DNA of 63,407 bases from Kaistella yonginensis (GTDB lineage: Bacteria; Bacteroidota; Bacteroidia; Flavobacteriales; Weeksellaceae). A program made the position numbers and the translations under genes. Below the pieces are notes generated by a model that did not search any database, was not told where the DNA came from, and saw nothing but the letters and a program-made list of their open reading frames with translations. Every line of letters starts with the position of its first letter. The stretch's first letter is position 1. Below, one piece after another: positions 42,000 to 51,789 of this stretch. The stretch lies in the NCBI RefSeq assembly GCF_030409525.1, contig NZ_JAUFQB010000057.1, positions 1 to 63,407 of the forward strand. The letters run 5' to 3'.

Positions 42000-43159
42000 T
42001 GAATAAAAGCAGTAAAAAAACCTTAATTCTTTGCTATGAATATGAGGGTGAAGAAAGCCGTAATGCCAATGCAATTTGCATGTATAATCTCCTTTCTCAT
42101 GTTGAGGATAAAAGCAATTTTTCTGTAATAACTTCCATTGCGGGAAAGCCGGAAAAATACTTTATAGATGATATTTGCATCTACAACCTAAATAAAAACT
42201 CCCAATATAATAACTCCGTTCACATTAAAGAAGTTCTAAATATATTTAAAGATGATGCCGTAGATTTTATCAATGATCTAGCAAAACATAAACATTTTGA
42301 TAATTTGGTTTGTGTCGGATTTCCTTATATTATTTTAGAAATTGGTAAAGAGGTAAAATTAACAAATCCAAAAATCAGCTTGATAATTTATCAACTAGAC
42401 CCCTATGCTTTTAATTCTCTCTTAAGGTTTCCCAAACTATTATTTACCTATCGCTGGATCAAGGAGAGAAAGGTCTTTGAAAGCGCAAATAAAATATTTC
42501 TAACGGATCAGCTTTATAATCTTTATAGCAATAATATTTATAAACGATTTAAAAGTAAATTTGTGAAATTAGGAATTCCAATGTTAAGTATTCACTCAGA
42601 TAATTATGTCAAAAATACTGGTAGTGATAATAAAATTGTATATACTGGCGCGCTCTCTAAAAAATTTAGAGATCCTACATTTATGTTGAAATTGTTTTGC
42701 ATGATAAAGGACGAAGATTGGACTTTACATATTTATGGAGCAGACAGATCAGCACTAGATGAGCAATATGTCAACTTATTGGGTAATAAATTAGTTATTC
42801 ACGATGCTGTGCCTAGAAGTGATATTCCAAACATTCTTAAAGAAGCATCATTTCTAATTAACATTAGTAATGTAACCACAATTCAATTGCCCAGTAAAAT
42901 TCTTGATTACATTGGCTTTAGAAAACCAATTATCAATTTGACTACTGTGAAAAATGATATTTGTGAGCAGCTTTTAGAACGCTATCCTGTTAAATTATTA
43001 ATTATGGAAAATACTGAAAATGAAAAATTTTTAGCAGGTAAGCTACAACTTTTTATACAACAATATAATAATCACATTTGTGATAAAAATATTATTGAAG
43101 CAAATTATAAAGAATTTACAGTAAAGAGAATATATGAAAAATTCATTGTAGAATTATAA
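41999..43159 (+). CDS. Glycosyltransferase (GT-B fold, group 1-like)
   Basis: A 386-residue protein beginning within the TAATG overlap with wzx. The C-terminal half has the GT-B donor-binding pattern: KIVYTGALSKKFRDP, VNISNVTT and LPSKILDYIGFRKPIINL, the last being the sugar-nucleotide loop region. The N-terminal half is unrecognised. It would add one sugar to the repeat unit; donor and acceptor cannot be told. Confidence 0.75.
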   Translation: MNKSSKKTLILCYEYEGEESRNANAICMYNLLSHVEDKSNFSVITSIAGKPEKYFIDDICIYNLNKNSQYNNSVHIKEVLNIFKDDAVDFINDLAKHKHFDNLVCVGFPYIILEIGKEVKLTNPKISLIIYQLDPYAFNSLLRFPKLLFTYRWIKERKVFESANKIFLTDQLYNLYSNNIYKRFKSKFVKLGIPMLSIHSDNYVKNTGSDNKIVYTGALSKKFRDPTFMLKLFCMIKDEDWTLHIYGADRSALDEQYVNLLGNKLVIHDAVPRSDIPNILKEASFLINISNVTTIQLPSKILDYIGFRKPIINLTTVKNDICEQLLERYPVKLLIMENTENEKFLAGKLQLFIQQYNNHICDKNIIEANYKEFTVKRIYEKFIVEL

Positions 43160-43211
43160 AGGTTTCTCGTACCAAGAAAAATAAATACTTTTATTATCAT
43201 TTCAAATTTAT

Positions 43212-44273
43212 ATGAGAATAGTTTTTTGGCAGAACATTATCAGTCCCCACCAATCTTTTTTTATTAGAAAGCTTGCAGAAAATAATGATGTAATATTGGC
43301 AGTTAATGAAGAAATATCATTTGATAGAATAACGCAAGGTTGGAAAAAACCAGATACCGGAAAAGCACAAATTGTTATTCTTAACACAAAGGATTTTGCT
43401 TTTGAATTACTTAATAGAAACGAAGGCGCAGTACATATTTTTTCTGGTATCGCGGTATATAAAAATTTAAAAGAAGTTTTTAATAAAATAGATAAAAAAC
43501 AAACTATTGGTGTTATCGTGGAACCTGTTTCGACATCTGGCTGGCAAAAACATATTAAAAGATTGCTTTATTATTTTAAGTATTTAAAATACAATCGAAA
43601 AATAGATTATATTTTTGCAATGGGAAATTTGGGAGTAGACTGGTATAAGTCGGTTGGCTTCCCTCCAAAAAAAATTCACAGGTTTCAGTACTTTACTGAA
43701 TTACCTTCTTATCAATCTATTCCTTCTAATTCTTTAAATTCGATACCAAATTTTATATTTATTGGTCAGCTAATTGACCGAAAAAACATAACTGCTTTGA
43801 TACGCGCTTTTACACATTTAAAAGATGAACAGTTTTTATTGGAAATAATAGGAGATGGTCCCTTGAAAGTGAAATTAGAGAATGTAGTAAAAGAAAATAA
43901 TTTAGAAAATAAAGTCGTTTTCTATGGCAATTTAGAAAACAATAATGCAATGGATATTCTTGCTAAAGCTGATTACCTAATTTTACCAAGTAAATTTGAT
44001 GGTTGGGGTGCTGTAATTAATGAGGCTTTATCAAGAGGCGTAAAAGTTATTACCAATACTAACTGCGGTGCAAGTTGTATTGTTGAAGAGATGCAACGTG
44101 GAGTTGTATACCGTGATAATGAAGAGAATGCATTAGAAACTGCGATTTATACCGTTCTGCTAAATTTTAAAAAAGAATTAGATTCTACTCGTATTTTAGC
44201 TATGAATGATTTTGTAAATAGATATTCTCATAAAATCGTGCATGAATTTGAAACAATACTTTTAAATAAATGA
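43212..44273 (+). CDS. Glycosyltransferase family 4 protein
   Basis: A 353-residue GT-B enzyme. The N-terminus FWQNIISPHQSFFIRKLAE is the acceptor domain; FIGQLIDRKNITALIRAF, LEIIGDGPLK and LPSKFDGWGAVINEALSRG (catalytic E-x7-E type box) form the donor domain. It overlaps the ligase/polymerase gene by four bases. Substrates unknown. Confidence 0.85.
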   Translation: MRIVFWQNIISPHQSFFIRKLAENNDVILAVNEEISFDRITQGWKKPDTGKAQIVILNTKDFAFELLNRNEGAVHIFSGIAVYKNLKEVFNKIDKKQTIGVIVEPVSTSGWQKHIKRLLYYFKYLKYNRKIDYIFAMGNLGVDWYKSVGFPPKKIHRFQYFTELPSYQSIPSNSLNSIPNFIFIGQLIDRKNITALIRAFTHLKDEQFLLEIIGDGPLKVKLENVVKENNLENKVVFYGNLENNNAMDILAKADYLILPSKFDGWGAVINEALSRGVKVITNTNCGASCIVEEMQRGVVYRDNEENALETAIYTVLLNFKKELDSTRILAMNDFVNRYSHKIVHEFETILLNK

Positions 44274-45562
44274 ATATTTTAATAAAAGAAATTATAAAAT
44301 GGACGATAGTAATGCTATTGATACTATTTATTCCATATGGCTCAATATTTTTAATCGGGATATCAATCTTTTTGTTTTTTAAAAACCGGATATATAATAT
44401 TGAATTGATTATTTTATTTTTTCTGCTTTTTCTTATTCAAAATACTACATCTAACGATATCGGAAGCGGTTTAAACAATCTTCGTTTTCTATTAATTCCT
44501 ATTAGTTTTTTAAAAACGATTGGTACAAAAATGTTTACGTACCATAGAATCTTTATTAAACCAATGTATTTTTCTGCACTGTTACTTTTCCTAATAATGC
44601 ATTCTATTATTTTTTCGTATAACTTAGGTAATAGTTTATTTGAACTATTAAGTTTTGTAATACTATTCTTTTTTACCTTCAAAAATACTTATTTCGAAAA
44701 TATTACAGAGAGAGATAGAATTTTCACATCAATCGAAGCTATGTATTTAGCTTTACTCTTTTTATCTTTATTTTCTTTCGCTTTGCCATCTATTTCTTAC
44801 GGTGAAGATACCTACGGCTTTAGGGGTATTACTAATCATCCAAATGCTTTCGGAGTTGTAATTGCCCCGTATATAGGATGGAAGATATTACAATTACTTC
44901 TGAAATTTAATAAAAAAGATCTATTTATAACAGTAGTTAGCTTTATATTTTTAATTCTAACCCAATCTAGAACCTCTTTACTTGCATTAATTCTTGGTTG
45001 CATATTCGCGATTTTAATAAATAGAAAATTAAGAGTGGTCGTGCTTCGTAAATTAATCGTTTTTTTAGTGGTAAGTTCAGCTTTTATTGTTGTTTATTTA
45101 GGCTCGTTAAGCAATTACTTTATTAATTTTCTAGATAAAAGTAATACTGGGTCAATAACAGAAAGTGTTTTATTATCGCGAGGAAGTTTAATTGACAAAC
45201 AAGTACTTAATATAAGTAATAATCCTATTTTTGGAATAGGTTTTAAAAATCCTTCAGATCTAAAAAAAATCGATGATATTTTTTCCACAGGAAAAGCTTA
45301 TGAAAAAGGAAATATGTTTCTTGCAAGCCTAGAGGAATTGGGTATAATAGGTTCAGTAATACTTTTCTTAACCATTATTGCTTTACTAAAATTACATCAG
45401 AACAGTTATAATAATTTATTGGTTCTTCCATTAATCGCACTAATAACTATAATGGGTGAAGCAACTTTGTTTTCAATTGGAGGAATTGGAATTTTAATTT
45501 GGAGTTTTGTCTTTCTCTCATTTCATAACGGTTTATTGGTGGAAAAAATGGGCAAAATTTAA
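44270..45562 (+). CDS. wzy: O-antigen polymerase/ligase (Wzy-like) membrane protein
   Basis: A 430-residue protein with about 10-12 membrane segments. FRGITNHPNAFGVVIAPYIG and ILTQSRTSLLALILG are the signature blocks of the O-antigen ligase/polymerase family, and the large periplasmic loop precedes ASLEELGIIGSVILF. Beside wzx and wzc it most likely polymerises the repeat unit, although ligase activity cannot be excluded. Confidence 0.8.
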   Translation: MNILIKEIIKWTIVMLLILFIPYGSIFLIGISIFLFFKNRIYNIELIILFFLLFLIQNTTSNDIGSGLNNLRFLLIPISFLKTIGTKMFTYHRIFIKPMYFSALLLFLIMHSIIFSYNLGNSLFELLSFVILFFFTFKNTYFENITERDRIFTSIEAMYLALLFLSLFSFALPSISYGEDTYGFRGITNHPNAFGVVIAPYIGWKILQLLLKFNKKDLFITVVSFIFLILTQSRTSLLALILGCIFAILINRKLRVVVLRKLIVFLVVSSAFIVVYLGSLSNYFINFLDKSNTGSITESVLLSRGSLIDKQVLNISNNPIFGIGFKNPSDLKKIDDIFSTGKAYEKGNMFLASLEELGIIGSVILFLTIIALLKLHQNSYNNLLVLPLIALITIMGEATLFSIGGIGILIWSFVFLSFHNGLLVEKMGKI

Positions 45563-45631
45563 GTTGTCAGAACAGGTATGAATCAAAAAATAATGTTATT
45601 TTAAATAATCTTCTATATAAAACACTTCAAA

Positions 45632-46645
45632 ATGCTCCTACTCGATAGTTTATACATCAACAACAGCGGCGGAAAAATCCTGCTGGATTATCTGGTAGAA
45701 ATATTAGAAACCCATAAAATACCAACTTATTATTTATTTGATGAGCGCTGTAAAGGCGATTTTCCTATGGTCCCTAATAGAAGGAAAGTGTTTATGAAAG
45801 CAACTTTAATCAACAGACACAGTTTCTACAAACGGAAAAAAAAGAAATTTTCCCATGTATTTTGTTTTGGGAATTTAGCTCCCACCATTCCACTGGATGT
45901 ACCTGTATATACCTATTTTCATCAATTGCTATTTTTAGATACTCCAGAATCAATGTCGGTACGAGACAAAATGAAAGCCAAAGTAAAATCCATGGTTTTA
46001 AATGCGCTAAAGTCAAACACCAACGTTTGGTTTGTACAATCTGAACAAGTAAAAACCCGCCTTGCCTCAAAATACAAAGTGGATATTAATGACGTGCAAT
46101 TGCTTCCGTTTTATCCGCCTTTGGACCAGCATCAGCAGAAAGTATATGAGCGAAGAAAAGATGGTTTTGTCTATATCAGCAGTGGATCTTTGCACAAAAA
46201 TCACCTCAACCTGATTGAAGCGTTTTGTAATTTTTATGACGCTGAAAAAAAAGGAATTTTACATTTGACGATCGCCCCGGAATTTACCGCACTCATTTCG
46301 CTCATTAACCAAAAAATTGAAGAAGGGTATCCATTGGTTAATCATGGTTTTGTAAAACGCCATGACTTGGTTGAAATTTACCAAAGTAATGAATATCTCA
46401 TTTTCCCCTCTCTTGCCGAGAGTTTTGGCTTAGGCATCGTAGAAGCGATCGAAAATGGCTGCAAAGTTATCGGTGCAGACTTACCCTATACGTATGCGGT
46501 CTGTAAACCATCGCTGGTTTTCGATCCCTTGAATATTGCCAATATGGAAATGGCTTTTAAACAATCTCAAACGGAAGATATAAAGCCCACGGAACAATTG
46601 GTATTTAATCAAATCAATCAGATCGTCAATCTATTAAAAAAATAA
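45632..46645 (+). CDS. Glycosyltransferase family 1 protein
   Basis: A 337-residue GT-B enzyme with YISSGSLHKNHLNLIEAF, then FPSLAESFGLGIVEAIENG as the donor-sugar box. Its composition returns to the genome norm (21 of 60 G+C in 46141-46200), so it may belong to the stable backbone of the locus rather than to the AT-rich cassette before it. Last gene of the polysaccharide run, followed by a strong terminator. Confidence 0.85.
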   Translation: MLLLDSLYINNSGGKILLDYLVEILETHKIPTYYLFDERCKGDFPMVPNRRKVFMKATLINRHSFYKRKKKKFSHVFCFGNLAPTIPLDVPVYTYFHQLLFLDTPESMSVRDKMKAKVKSMVLNALKSNTNVWFVQSEQVKTRLASKYKVDINDVQLLPFYPPLDQHQQKVYERRKDGFVYISSGSLHKNHLNLIEAFCNFYDAEKKGILHLTIAPEFTALISLINQKIEEGYPLVNHGFVKRHDLVEIYQSNEYLIFPSLAESFGLGIVEAIENGCKVIGADLPYTYAVCKPSLVFDPLNIANMEMAFKQSQTEDIKPTEQLVFNQINQIVNLLKK

Positions 46646-46651
46646 ACCAGA

Positions 46652-46679
46652 AAAAACCATCTCGAACGAGATGGTTTTT
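46652..46679. terminator. Bidirectional terminator between the polysaccharide locus and pit
   Basis: Perfect 13-base arms AAAAACCATCTCG / CGAGATGGTTTTT around a two-base loop, between two convergent genes. Each strand ends in a T run. Confidence 0.9.
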
Positions 46680-46710
46680 GTGTCTATTTTATGGGTTTGT
46701 TCTGTTCAAA

Positions 46711-47853
46711 TTACCTCAAAAAGATCACTGCTAAATATGTAACTCCTGCGACGAGCGCTGAAATTGGAATGGTTAAAATCCAAGCCCATAGTAAGCTGAT
46801 GGTAATTCCCCATCGTACTGCCGAAACTCTTTTGGTGAGTCCAACCCCGATAATAGCACCAGTGATGGTGTGTGTGGTTGATACTGGAATCCCAAAGTGC
46901 TCGGTTATAAAAAGCGTAATTGCACCAGAGGTTTCGGCGGCAACACCTTCTAAGGGCGTTACTTTTGTTATCCGTGTTCCCATGGTTTTTACAATCTTCC
47001 AACCGCCGCTCAATGTTCCTAAAGAAATCATTAAAAACGATACAAATGGTACCCAGAAATAATGATCTACAAAATAATTAAATTGATGTGACCCATCTAA
47101 ATTAAGGTAAGCAGGATCTTGCAAAGTTTGGGTATGATGGAATATTACAGCAGCACCAATAATCCCCATTACCTTCTGCGCATCATTAAGACCGTGACCT
47201 AAACTGAAAAATGCAGAGGAAACCAATTGTAATTTCTTAAAGATATTATCGGCTTTTCTTGGACTTGTTTTTTTAGAAACATTTACAATAAATAGCGTAA
47301 TCAAAATAGAAATTAAAGACCCGATCACCGGTGCCAAGAATATGAATAAGAAAATAGGAATTACTTTATCATACCGAACTACATTTTGGGTAAAGAGTTG
47401 CTTGAAGGCGAGTATCAGTTTATCTACAATAGACAAATCGGGATTCGCTAGGGCAACTACATGATAGTCAGAAACCAAAGCGTACATCAAGGCAGCACCC
47501 AAAAACCCTCCGATCAAGGTGTGAGAGGAAGACGAGGGAATCCCAAACCACCAGGTTAATAAATTCCAGAAGATTGCCGCAATTAAGCCCGCAAAAATAA
47601 CTTCCAGGTTGATGAAATCAATATTCACTGATTTTGCAATCGTATTTCCGATTTTAAATTCACCGATAACATAGGCGGCTAAGAAAAACGCCGCAAAATT
47701 CCAAAGTGCAGCCCATAGAACTGCTTGAAATGGGGTTAAAACTTTTGTTGAGACAATGGTCGCAATTGAATTTGCGGCATCATGAAAACCATTGATATAG
47801 TCAAATATTAGGGCTAATACAATGATGATGATGAGTAGAATTGGTAAATCCAT
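46711..47853 (-). CDS. pitA: Inorganic phosphate transporter, Pit family
   Basis: A 380-residue membrane transporter with two PiT signature halves: FDYINGFHDAANSIATIVST near the N-terminus and AFFSLGHGLNDAQKVMGIIG in the second half. About ten membrane segments. It takes up phosphate with a cation. It follows a DUF47 gene by 32 bases, the standard Pit/PhoU-like pair. Confidence 0.93.
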   Translation of the reverse strand: MDLPILLIIIIVLALIFDYINGFHDAANSIATIVSTKVLTPFQAVLWAALWNFAAFFLAAYVIGEFKIGNTIAKSVNIDFINLEVIFAGLIAAIFWNLLTWWFGIPSSSSHTLIGGFLGAALMYALVSDYHVVALANPDLSIVDKLILAFKQLFTQNVVRYDKVIPIFLFIFLAPVIGSLISILITLFIVNVSKKTSPRKADNIFKKLQLVSSAFFSLGHGLNDAQKVMGIIGAAVIFHHTQTLQDPAYLNLDGSHQFNYFVDHYFWVPFVSFLMISLGTLSGGWKIVKTMGTRITKVTPLEGVAAETSGAITLFITEHFGIPVSTTHTITGAIIGVGLTKRVSAVRWGITISLLWAWILTIPISALVAGVTYLAVIFLR

Positions 47854-47885
47854 TCTTCTTTTTTAAAATAAAATTAATGAATAGA

Positions 47886-48524
47886 TTAAGCGTATTTAAT
47901 TAAAATACTATCAATCGTATTGGCTACATCTTCAGCTTTGTCGGTCACTATTTCCAGATATTCCAACACCGATTTCACTTTGATGATGGTAATCGCATCT
48001 TCGCTGTCAAATAACTTTACAATCGCTTGGCTTAATACATCATCTGCAATATTTTCAAAGGAATTGATTTTAATGCAAGACTCTTTCACGGCTTTAGGAT
48101 CCTTAAAATCATTTAAGTTTCTTAGCGCACTCTGAATCTCAAGACAAGACTTGTAAATCAACAAGGTAAACTCTGTATATGCTGGGTCTAGCGGTGCTTT
48201 ATACAAATAAATATATTTGGCAGAAGCATACATAAAATCAGCAATATCATCTAATCCACTGGCCAAATGACTGATGTCTTCTCGATCAAACGGGGTAATA
48301 AAATTCTCGCCCAATTGCACGAAAATTTCATGCGTAAGATCGTCCATTCGGTGTTCGTAATCACTCATGTGTTGCAACATGGTATCATCATTAATGTCAA
48401 AATCGAGTAAACTCTCGTGAAATTCTTTTGACATCGCTACAAGCTCTTCCGCCACTTTTTCAAACAGTACAAAAAACACTTTGTCTTTCGGCTGGAACAT
48501 TTTAAAAATATTTCCGATTCCCAT
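47886..48524 (-). CDS. DUF47 family (PhoU-like) protein, Pit accessory regulator
   Basis: A 212-residue all-helical protein. The DUF47/TIGR00153-type pattern is visible in SYEHRMDDLTHEIFVQL-like heptads (actual DYEHRMDDLTHEIFVQL), FDREDISHLASGLDDIADFM and EYLEIVTDKAEDVANTID, with acidic metal-binding helices as in PhoU. It likely gates or regulates the Pit transporter encoded next. First gene of the pair. Confidence 0.88.
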   Translation of the reverse strand: MGIGNIFKMFQPKDKVFFVLFEKVAEELVAMSKEFHESLLDFDINDDTMLQHMSDYEHRMDDLTHEIFVQLGENFITPFDREDISHLASGLDDIADFMYASAKYIYLYKAPLDPAYTEFTLLIYKSCLEIQSALRNLNDFKDPKAVKESCIKINSFENIADDVLSQAIVKLFDSEDAITIIKVKSVLEYLEIVTDKAEDVANTIDSILIKYA

Positions 48525-48623
48525 TATTTTTCATTTATAATTAGTGACGCAAATTTCGGAAAAAGAGCAATAGGTTTCTCGCTTTTATATTAAGTTTTAT
48601 TAACATAACGAAAATAATTATTA

Positions 48624-48657
48624 ACAAAAAAAGCCCCATAAATGATAATGGGACTTT
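48624..48657 (-). terminator. deaD terminator
   Basis: Minus strand stem AAAGTCCCAT / ATGGGGCTTT with one G-T pair, followed by seven T residues, 25 bases past the helicase stop. Confidence 0.75.
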
Positions 48658-48681
48658 ATAGCTGGCAACAAAAGGAAAGAA

Positions 48682-50454
48682 TTAGTTCGATTCTTCGGCT
48701 CTCATTTCCTTTCCTTTAAATTTCTGAGTTTGTAATCCTTTCAGAACTTCATCTTTAAATGATTTTTCTACTTCAAAGAAAGAGAATTTTTCCAGAATCT
48801 CGATATTCCCAATATCTGGTCTTTTTCTTGATTTTTCAGTCGACTTGTTAATGATTTCCAACATGTCGATTTTTTTCAAATGGTCTCTTTTTCCTAAATT
48901 AAAGAAAAACCGAACCATGTCTTCACTATTTTTTCTTGGTTTTCTATCTCTAGATTCACCTCTGTTTCCACCATCTCGATCCCTTCCGAAATCACGACTT
49001 CCACCATCACGGCTATTTCCGAATCTGTTTCCGCTGTCTCTTCTATCGCCACCTCTGTCGCGATCTCTGCCTCTTCCATCACGGTCTCTGCCTCGATCTC
49101 TGCCTCGATCACCTCCGCGGTCATCATTGTTGAATTTCTGATCAACCAAATCGTCTTTATCTTTATAATAAAGCGCCATGTCTCTTAATTGCAATTGCAA
49201 TAACTGGTGAACCAATTCTTCTTTGGTAAAGGCTGATAAATCTGGAATTAATTCGTTGTCGAATTCAACAAGGTTCTCGTGCTCTGTAAATAATTTTTCG
49301 AAAACACCAGCTACCTGAGCTTCGATAATTTTTTTACCGGTTGGAATTTTCTTCTCTGTAATATCAATTTTTGTTACCGATTTGATTTGTTTTAGTTTTC
49401 TTGATTCCTCCGGTTTAATTAAAGAAATAGAGATTCCATCTTTCCCAGCACGTCCTGTTCTACCACTACGGTGAACAAAAACTTCTGGATCATCTGGTAA
49501 AGAAAAGTGAATAACGTGCGTTAATGAATCAACATCCAAACCTCTGGCCGCAACATCAGTCGCAACTAAGATATCAATGTTTTTCAAACGGAATTTTTTC
49601 ATCACCGTATCCCGTTGTGCTTGCGATAAATCACCGTGAAGTGCATCTGCAGCATAACCGTTTTGCATCAAAAAGTCTGCGACTTCCTGAGTTTCCATAC
49701 GGGTTCTACAAAAAAGAATCGAATATTGATTTGGATTTGCATCGATCAATCTCTTTAATGCTTCTTTTTTGTTTCGGTACCCAACCACGTAGAATTCGTG
49801 TTTGATGTTTTTCTTCACTTCATTGATGGAACCCACAGAAATACGGTGAGCATTGGTCAAATAGTTTTTAGAAATTCTTTCTACTTCTCTGTTCATCGTT
49901 GCCGAGAACAAAAGCGTTTGTTTGGTTTCTGGTGTTTCGCGTAGAATGGTCGCCAAATCTTCTTTGAAACCCATTGAAAGCATTTCATCAGCTTCATCCA
50001 GAATTAACCATTGAATTTCTGAGAAATCAAGGGCTTTTCTGTTAATCAAGTCAATAACACGTCCTGGAGTTCCCACAATAATTTGCGGTTTCTCGCGAAG
50101 TGATCTGATTTGATCTGTAATACTGCTTCCACCATAAACTGCTGTAGTTTTGATGTTTCGCATGTATTTCGAGTAATTAATAATGTCTTTGGTAATTTGC
50201 AAACAAAGTTCTCTGGTTGGACAAAGCACCAATAATTGGATTTTGCGACTCCCGTCGTCAATCATATCCAAAATCGGAAGCGTAAACGCTGCTGTTTTGC
50301 CTGTTCCCGTTTGCGCAAGTGCGATTAGATCGCGTGTATCTGTAGAGATAAAAGGGATAGTCTGTTTTTGGATTTCTGTTGGACTAATAAAGCCCAGTTC
50401 GCCAATTGCCTTCAAGATTTCAGGACTTAGATTGGTCTCCGTAAATAAATTCAT
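48682..50454 (-). CDS. deaD: DEAD-box RNA helicase with RGG-like linker and DbpA RNA-binding domain (DeaD/CsdA-like)
   Basis: A 590-residue helicase. Helicase core 1-370 with PTEIQKQTIP, AQTGTGKT, ILDEADEML, SATMN and HRSGRTGRAG. Then a low-complexity Asp/Arg/Gly stretch (about 455-515, RGGDRGRDRGRDRDGRGRD) and a C-terminal DbpA-type RNA-binding domain (MVRFFFNLGKRDHLKK onwards). Likely role in ribosome assembly and mRNA unfolding, especially in the cold. Second DEAD helicase in the window, distinct from the shorter RhlE type. Confidence 0.93.
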   Translation of the reverse strand: MNLFTETNLSPEILKAIGELGFISPTEIQKQTIPFISTDTRDLIALAQTGTGKTAAFTLPILDMIDDGSRKIQLLVLCPTRELCLQITKDIINYSKYMRNIKTTAVYGGSSITDQIRSLREKPQIIVGTPGRVIDLINRKALDFSEIQWLILDEADEMLSMGFKEDLATILRETPETKQTLLFSATMNREVERISKNYLTNAHRISVGSINEVKKNIKHEFYVVGYRNKKEALKRLIDANPNQYSILFCRTRMETQEVADFLMQNGYAADALHGDLSQAQRDTVMKKFRLKNIDILVATDVAARGLDVDSLTHVIHFSLPDDPEVFVHRSGRTGRAGKDGISISLIKPEESRKLKQIKSVTKIDITEKKIPTGKKIIEAQVAGVFEKLFTEHENLVEFDNELIPDLSAFTKEELVHQLLQLQLRDMALYYKDKDDLVDQKFNNDDRGGDRGRDRGRDRDGRGRDRDRGGDRRDSGNRFGNSRDGGSRDFGRDRDGGNRGESRDRKPRKNSEDMVRFFFNLGKRDHLKKIDMLEIINKSTEKSRKRPDIGNIEILEKFSFFEVEKSFKDEVLKGLQTQKFKGKEMRAEESN

Positions 50455-50599
50455 GTAAAAGATCGTCTATAAATTGGGTGCAAAGATACGTTTTTTATTT
50501 ATGATAATTATATGGGCTGTTTATTAAATAATTGTTAATTATCATCTCATCCAAGTTAACCTCCATTTATTTCTTTAAATTTGGTTAAAATCTAGACTT

Positions 50600-51265
50600 A
50601 TGAATCCATCAATTACTGCCTCTAGCCTTACGTTTTTAAAGATCTTGCACAGAAATAACAACCGCGACTGGTTTAATGAAAATAAAGAACTTTACTTGGC
50701 TGCTCAGCAAGACGTGATTTCGTTTGTTGAGGATTTAATCCAGGAAATTTCTCACTTCGATGAAGAAATTTTAAAAATCGAGCCCAAAAAAGCACTCTTT
50801 AGAATTTATCGAGACACCCGTTTTTCTAAAGATAAAACACCCTACAAAACACATTTTGGCGCAAGTTTAGGCATGGGAAAAGGCGCTAAAATTTCGGGTT
50901 ACTATTTGCACATCGAACCGGGAAAATCATTTTTAGCAGGTGGGGTTTACAAGCCGGAACCTGCCGTGTTAAAAGAAATTAGAAAAGAAATTTCGGCTAG
51001 TGGCGAAGATTTTTTAAAGATTTTGAAACAAAAGGAATTCCGAAATAATTTCCGTGGATTAAGTGTGGAACACAAATTACAAAGAGTCCCTACCGGTTTT
51101 GAAAAAGATCATCCCCTGGCAGAATATCTAAAATTAAAAAGCTTTACAGTAAGCCATCCTATTGCTGATGAAGCCCTCTTGGAAAAAGAATCCACTAAAA
51201 AATTTGCAAAAATATTTCAAAGTATTCAACCGTTGAATGATTTTTTACAATTGCCTTTTAGTTAA
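50600..51265 (+). CDS. DUF2461 family protein
   Basis: A 221-residue protein of the DUF2461/TIGR02453 family, recognised from LKILHRNNNRDWFNENKELY at the start, FRIYRDTRFSKDKTPYKTH and GGGVYKPEP-like YLHIEPGKSFLAGGVYKPEP. Function not established. It is convergent with the TlpA-like gene and overlaps it by four bases. Confidence 0.88.
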   Translation: MNPSITASSLTFLKILHRNNNRDWFNENKELYLAAQQDVISFVEDLIQEISHFDEEILKIEPKKALFRIYRDTRFSKDKTPYKTHFGASLGMGKGAKISGYYLHIEPGKSFLAGGVYKPEPAVLKEIRKEISASGEDFLKILKQKEFRNNFRGLSVEHKLQRVPTGFEKDHPLAEYLKLKSFTVSHPIADEALLEKESTKKFAKIFQSIQPLNDFLQLPFS

Positions 51266-51786
51266 AGTGCATTTTGTGTTAATTGATCAATCGTTTTCTG
51301 AATATCCGGATCACTTGGATGAATGGCGTAATACTTGGCTATTTTCCCAGTTTGATCGATCACCATAAATCTTGGCACCCAATTCAAATCGATGTAATTG
51401 TTGAAATTATTTTTCCAACCTTCATCAAACCAATAATTTTCCTGCTCGGCAATATTGTATTTATTTAGTCCCCTCTTCCACTGCTCGTGCGAACGATCCA
51501 ACGAAAAATAAACAAAGTCTATTGCAGGGTTTTTCTCTTTTAATGCTTTGGTAGCCGGCAAAGCAAGAATACAGTCTCTACACCAACTCGCCCAGAAATC
51601 AATAATCAATATTCGGCCTTCATGTTTTTTTAACACTTCGGAAATAGAAGATTTTTTTCCTTCCAAAGAACTGATCTTTTGTTGCAGTGCTTCTTTAGAA
51701 AATTCATTTTTGTTGATTTCTGGAATTTTTTGTGCAAAAATTACGACTGAAACAGATACCAAAAATAATTGAATGAGTTTTTTCAT
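51262..51786 (-). CDS. TlpA-like periplasmic thiol-disulfide protein
   Basis: A 174-residue exported thioredoxin-fold protein with a signal peptide (LFLVSVSVVIFAQ). The active site is FWASWCRDCILALP (CxxC as CRDC rather than CGPC), and WVPRFMVIDQTGK holds the cis-proline neighbourhood. It likely reduces disulfides in the periplasm. The gene is four bases downstream of the amylase gene on the same strand and could share its transcript. Confidence 0.85.
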   Translation of the reverse strand: MKKLIQLFLVSVSVVIFAQKIPEINKNEFSKEALQQKISSLEGKKSSISEVLKKHEGRILIIDFWASWCRDCILALPATKALKEKNPAIDFVYFSLDRSHEQWKRGLNKYNIAEQENYWFDEGWKNNFNNYIDLNWVPRFMVIDQTGKIAKYYAIHPSDPDIQKTIDQLTQNAL

Positions 51787-51789
51787 TGT

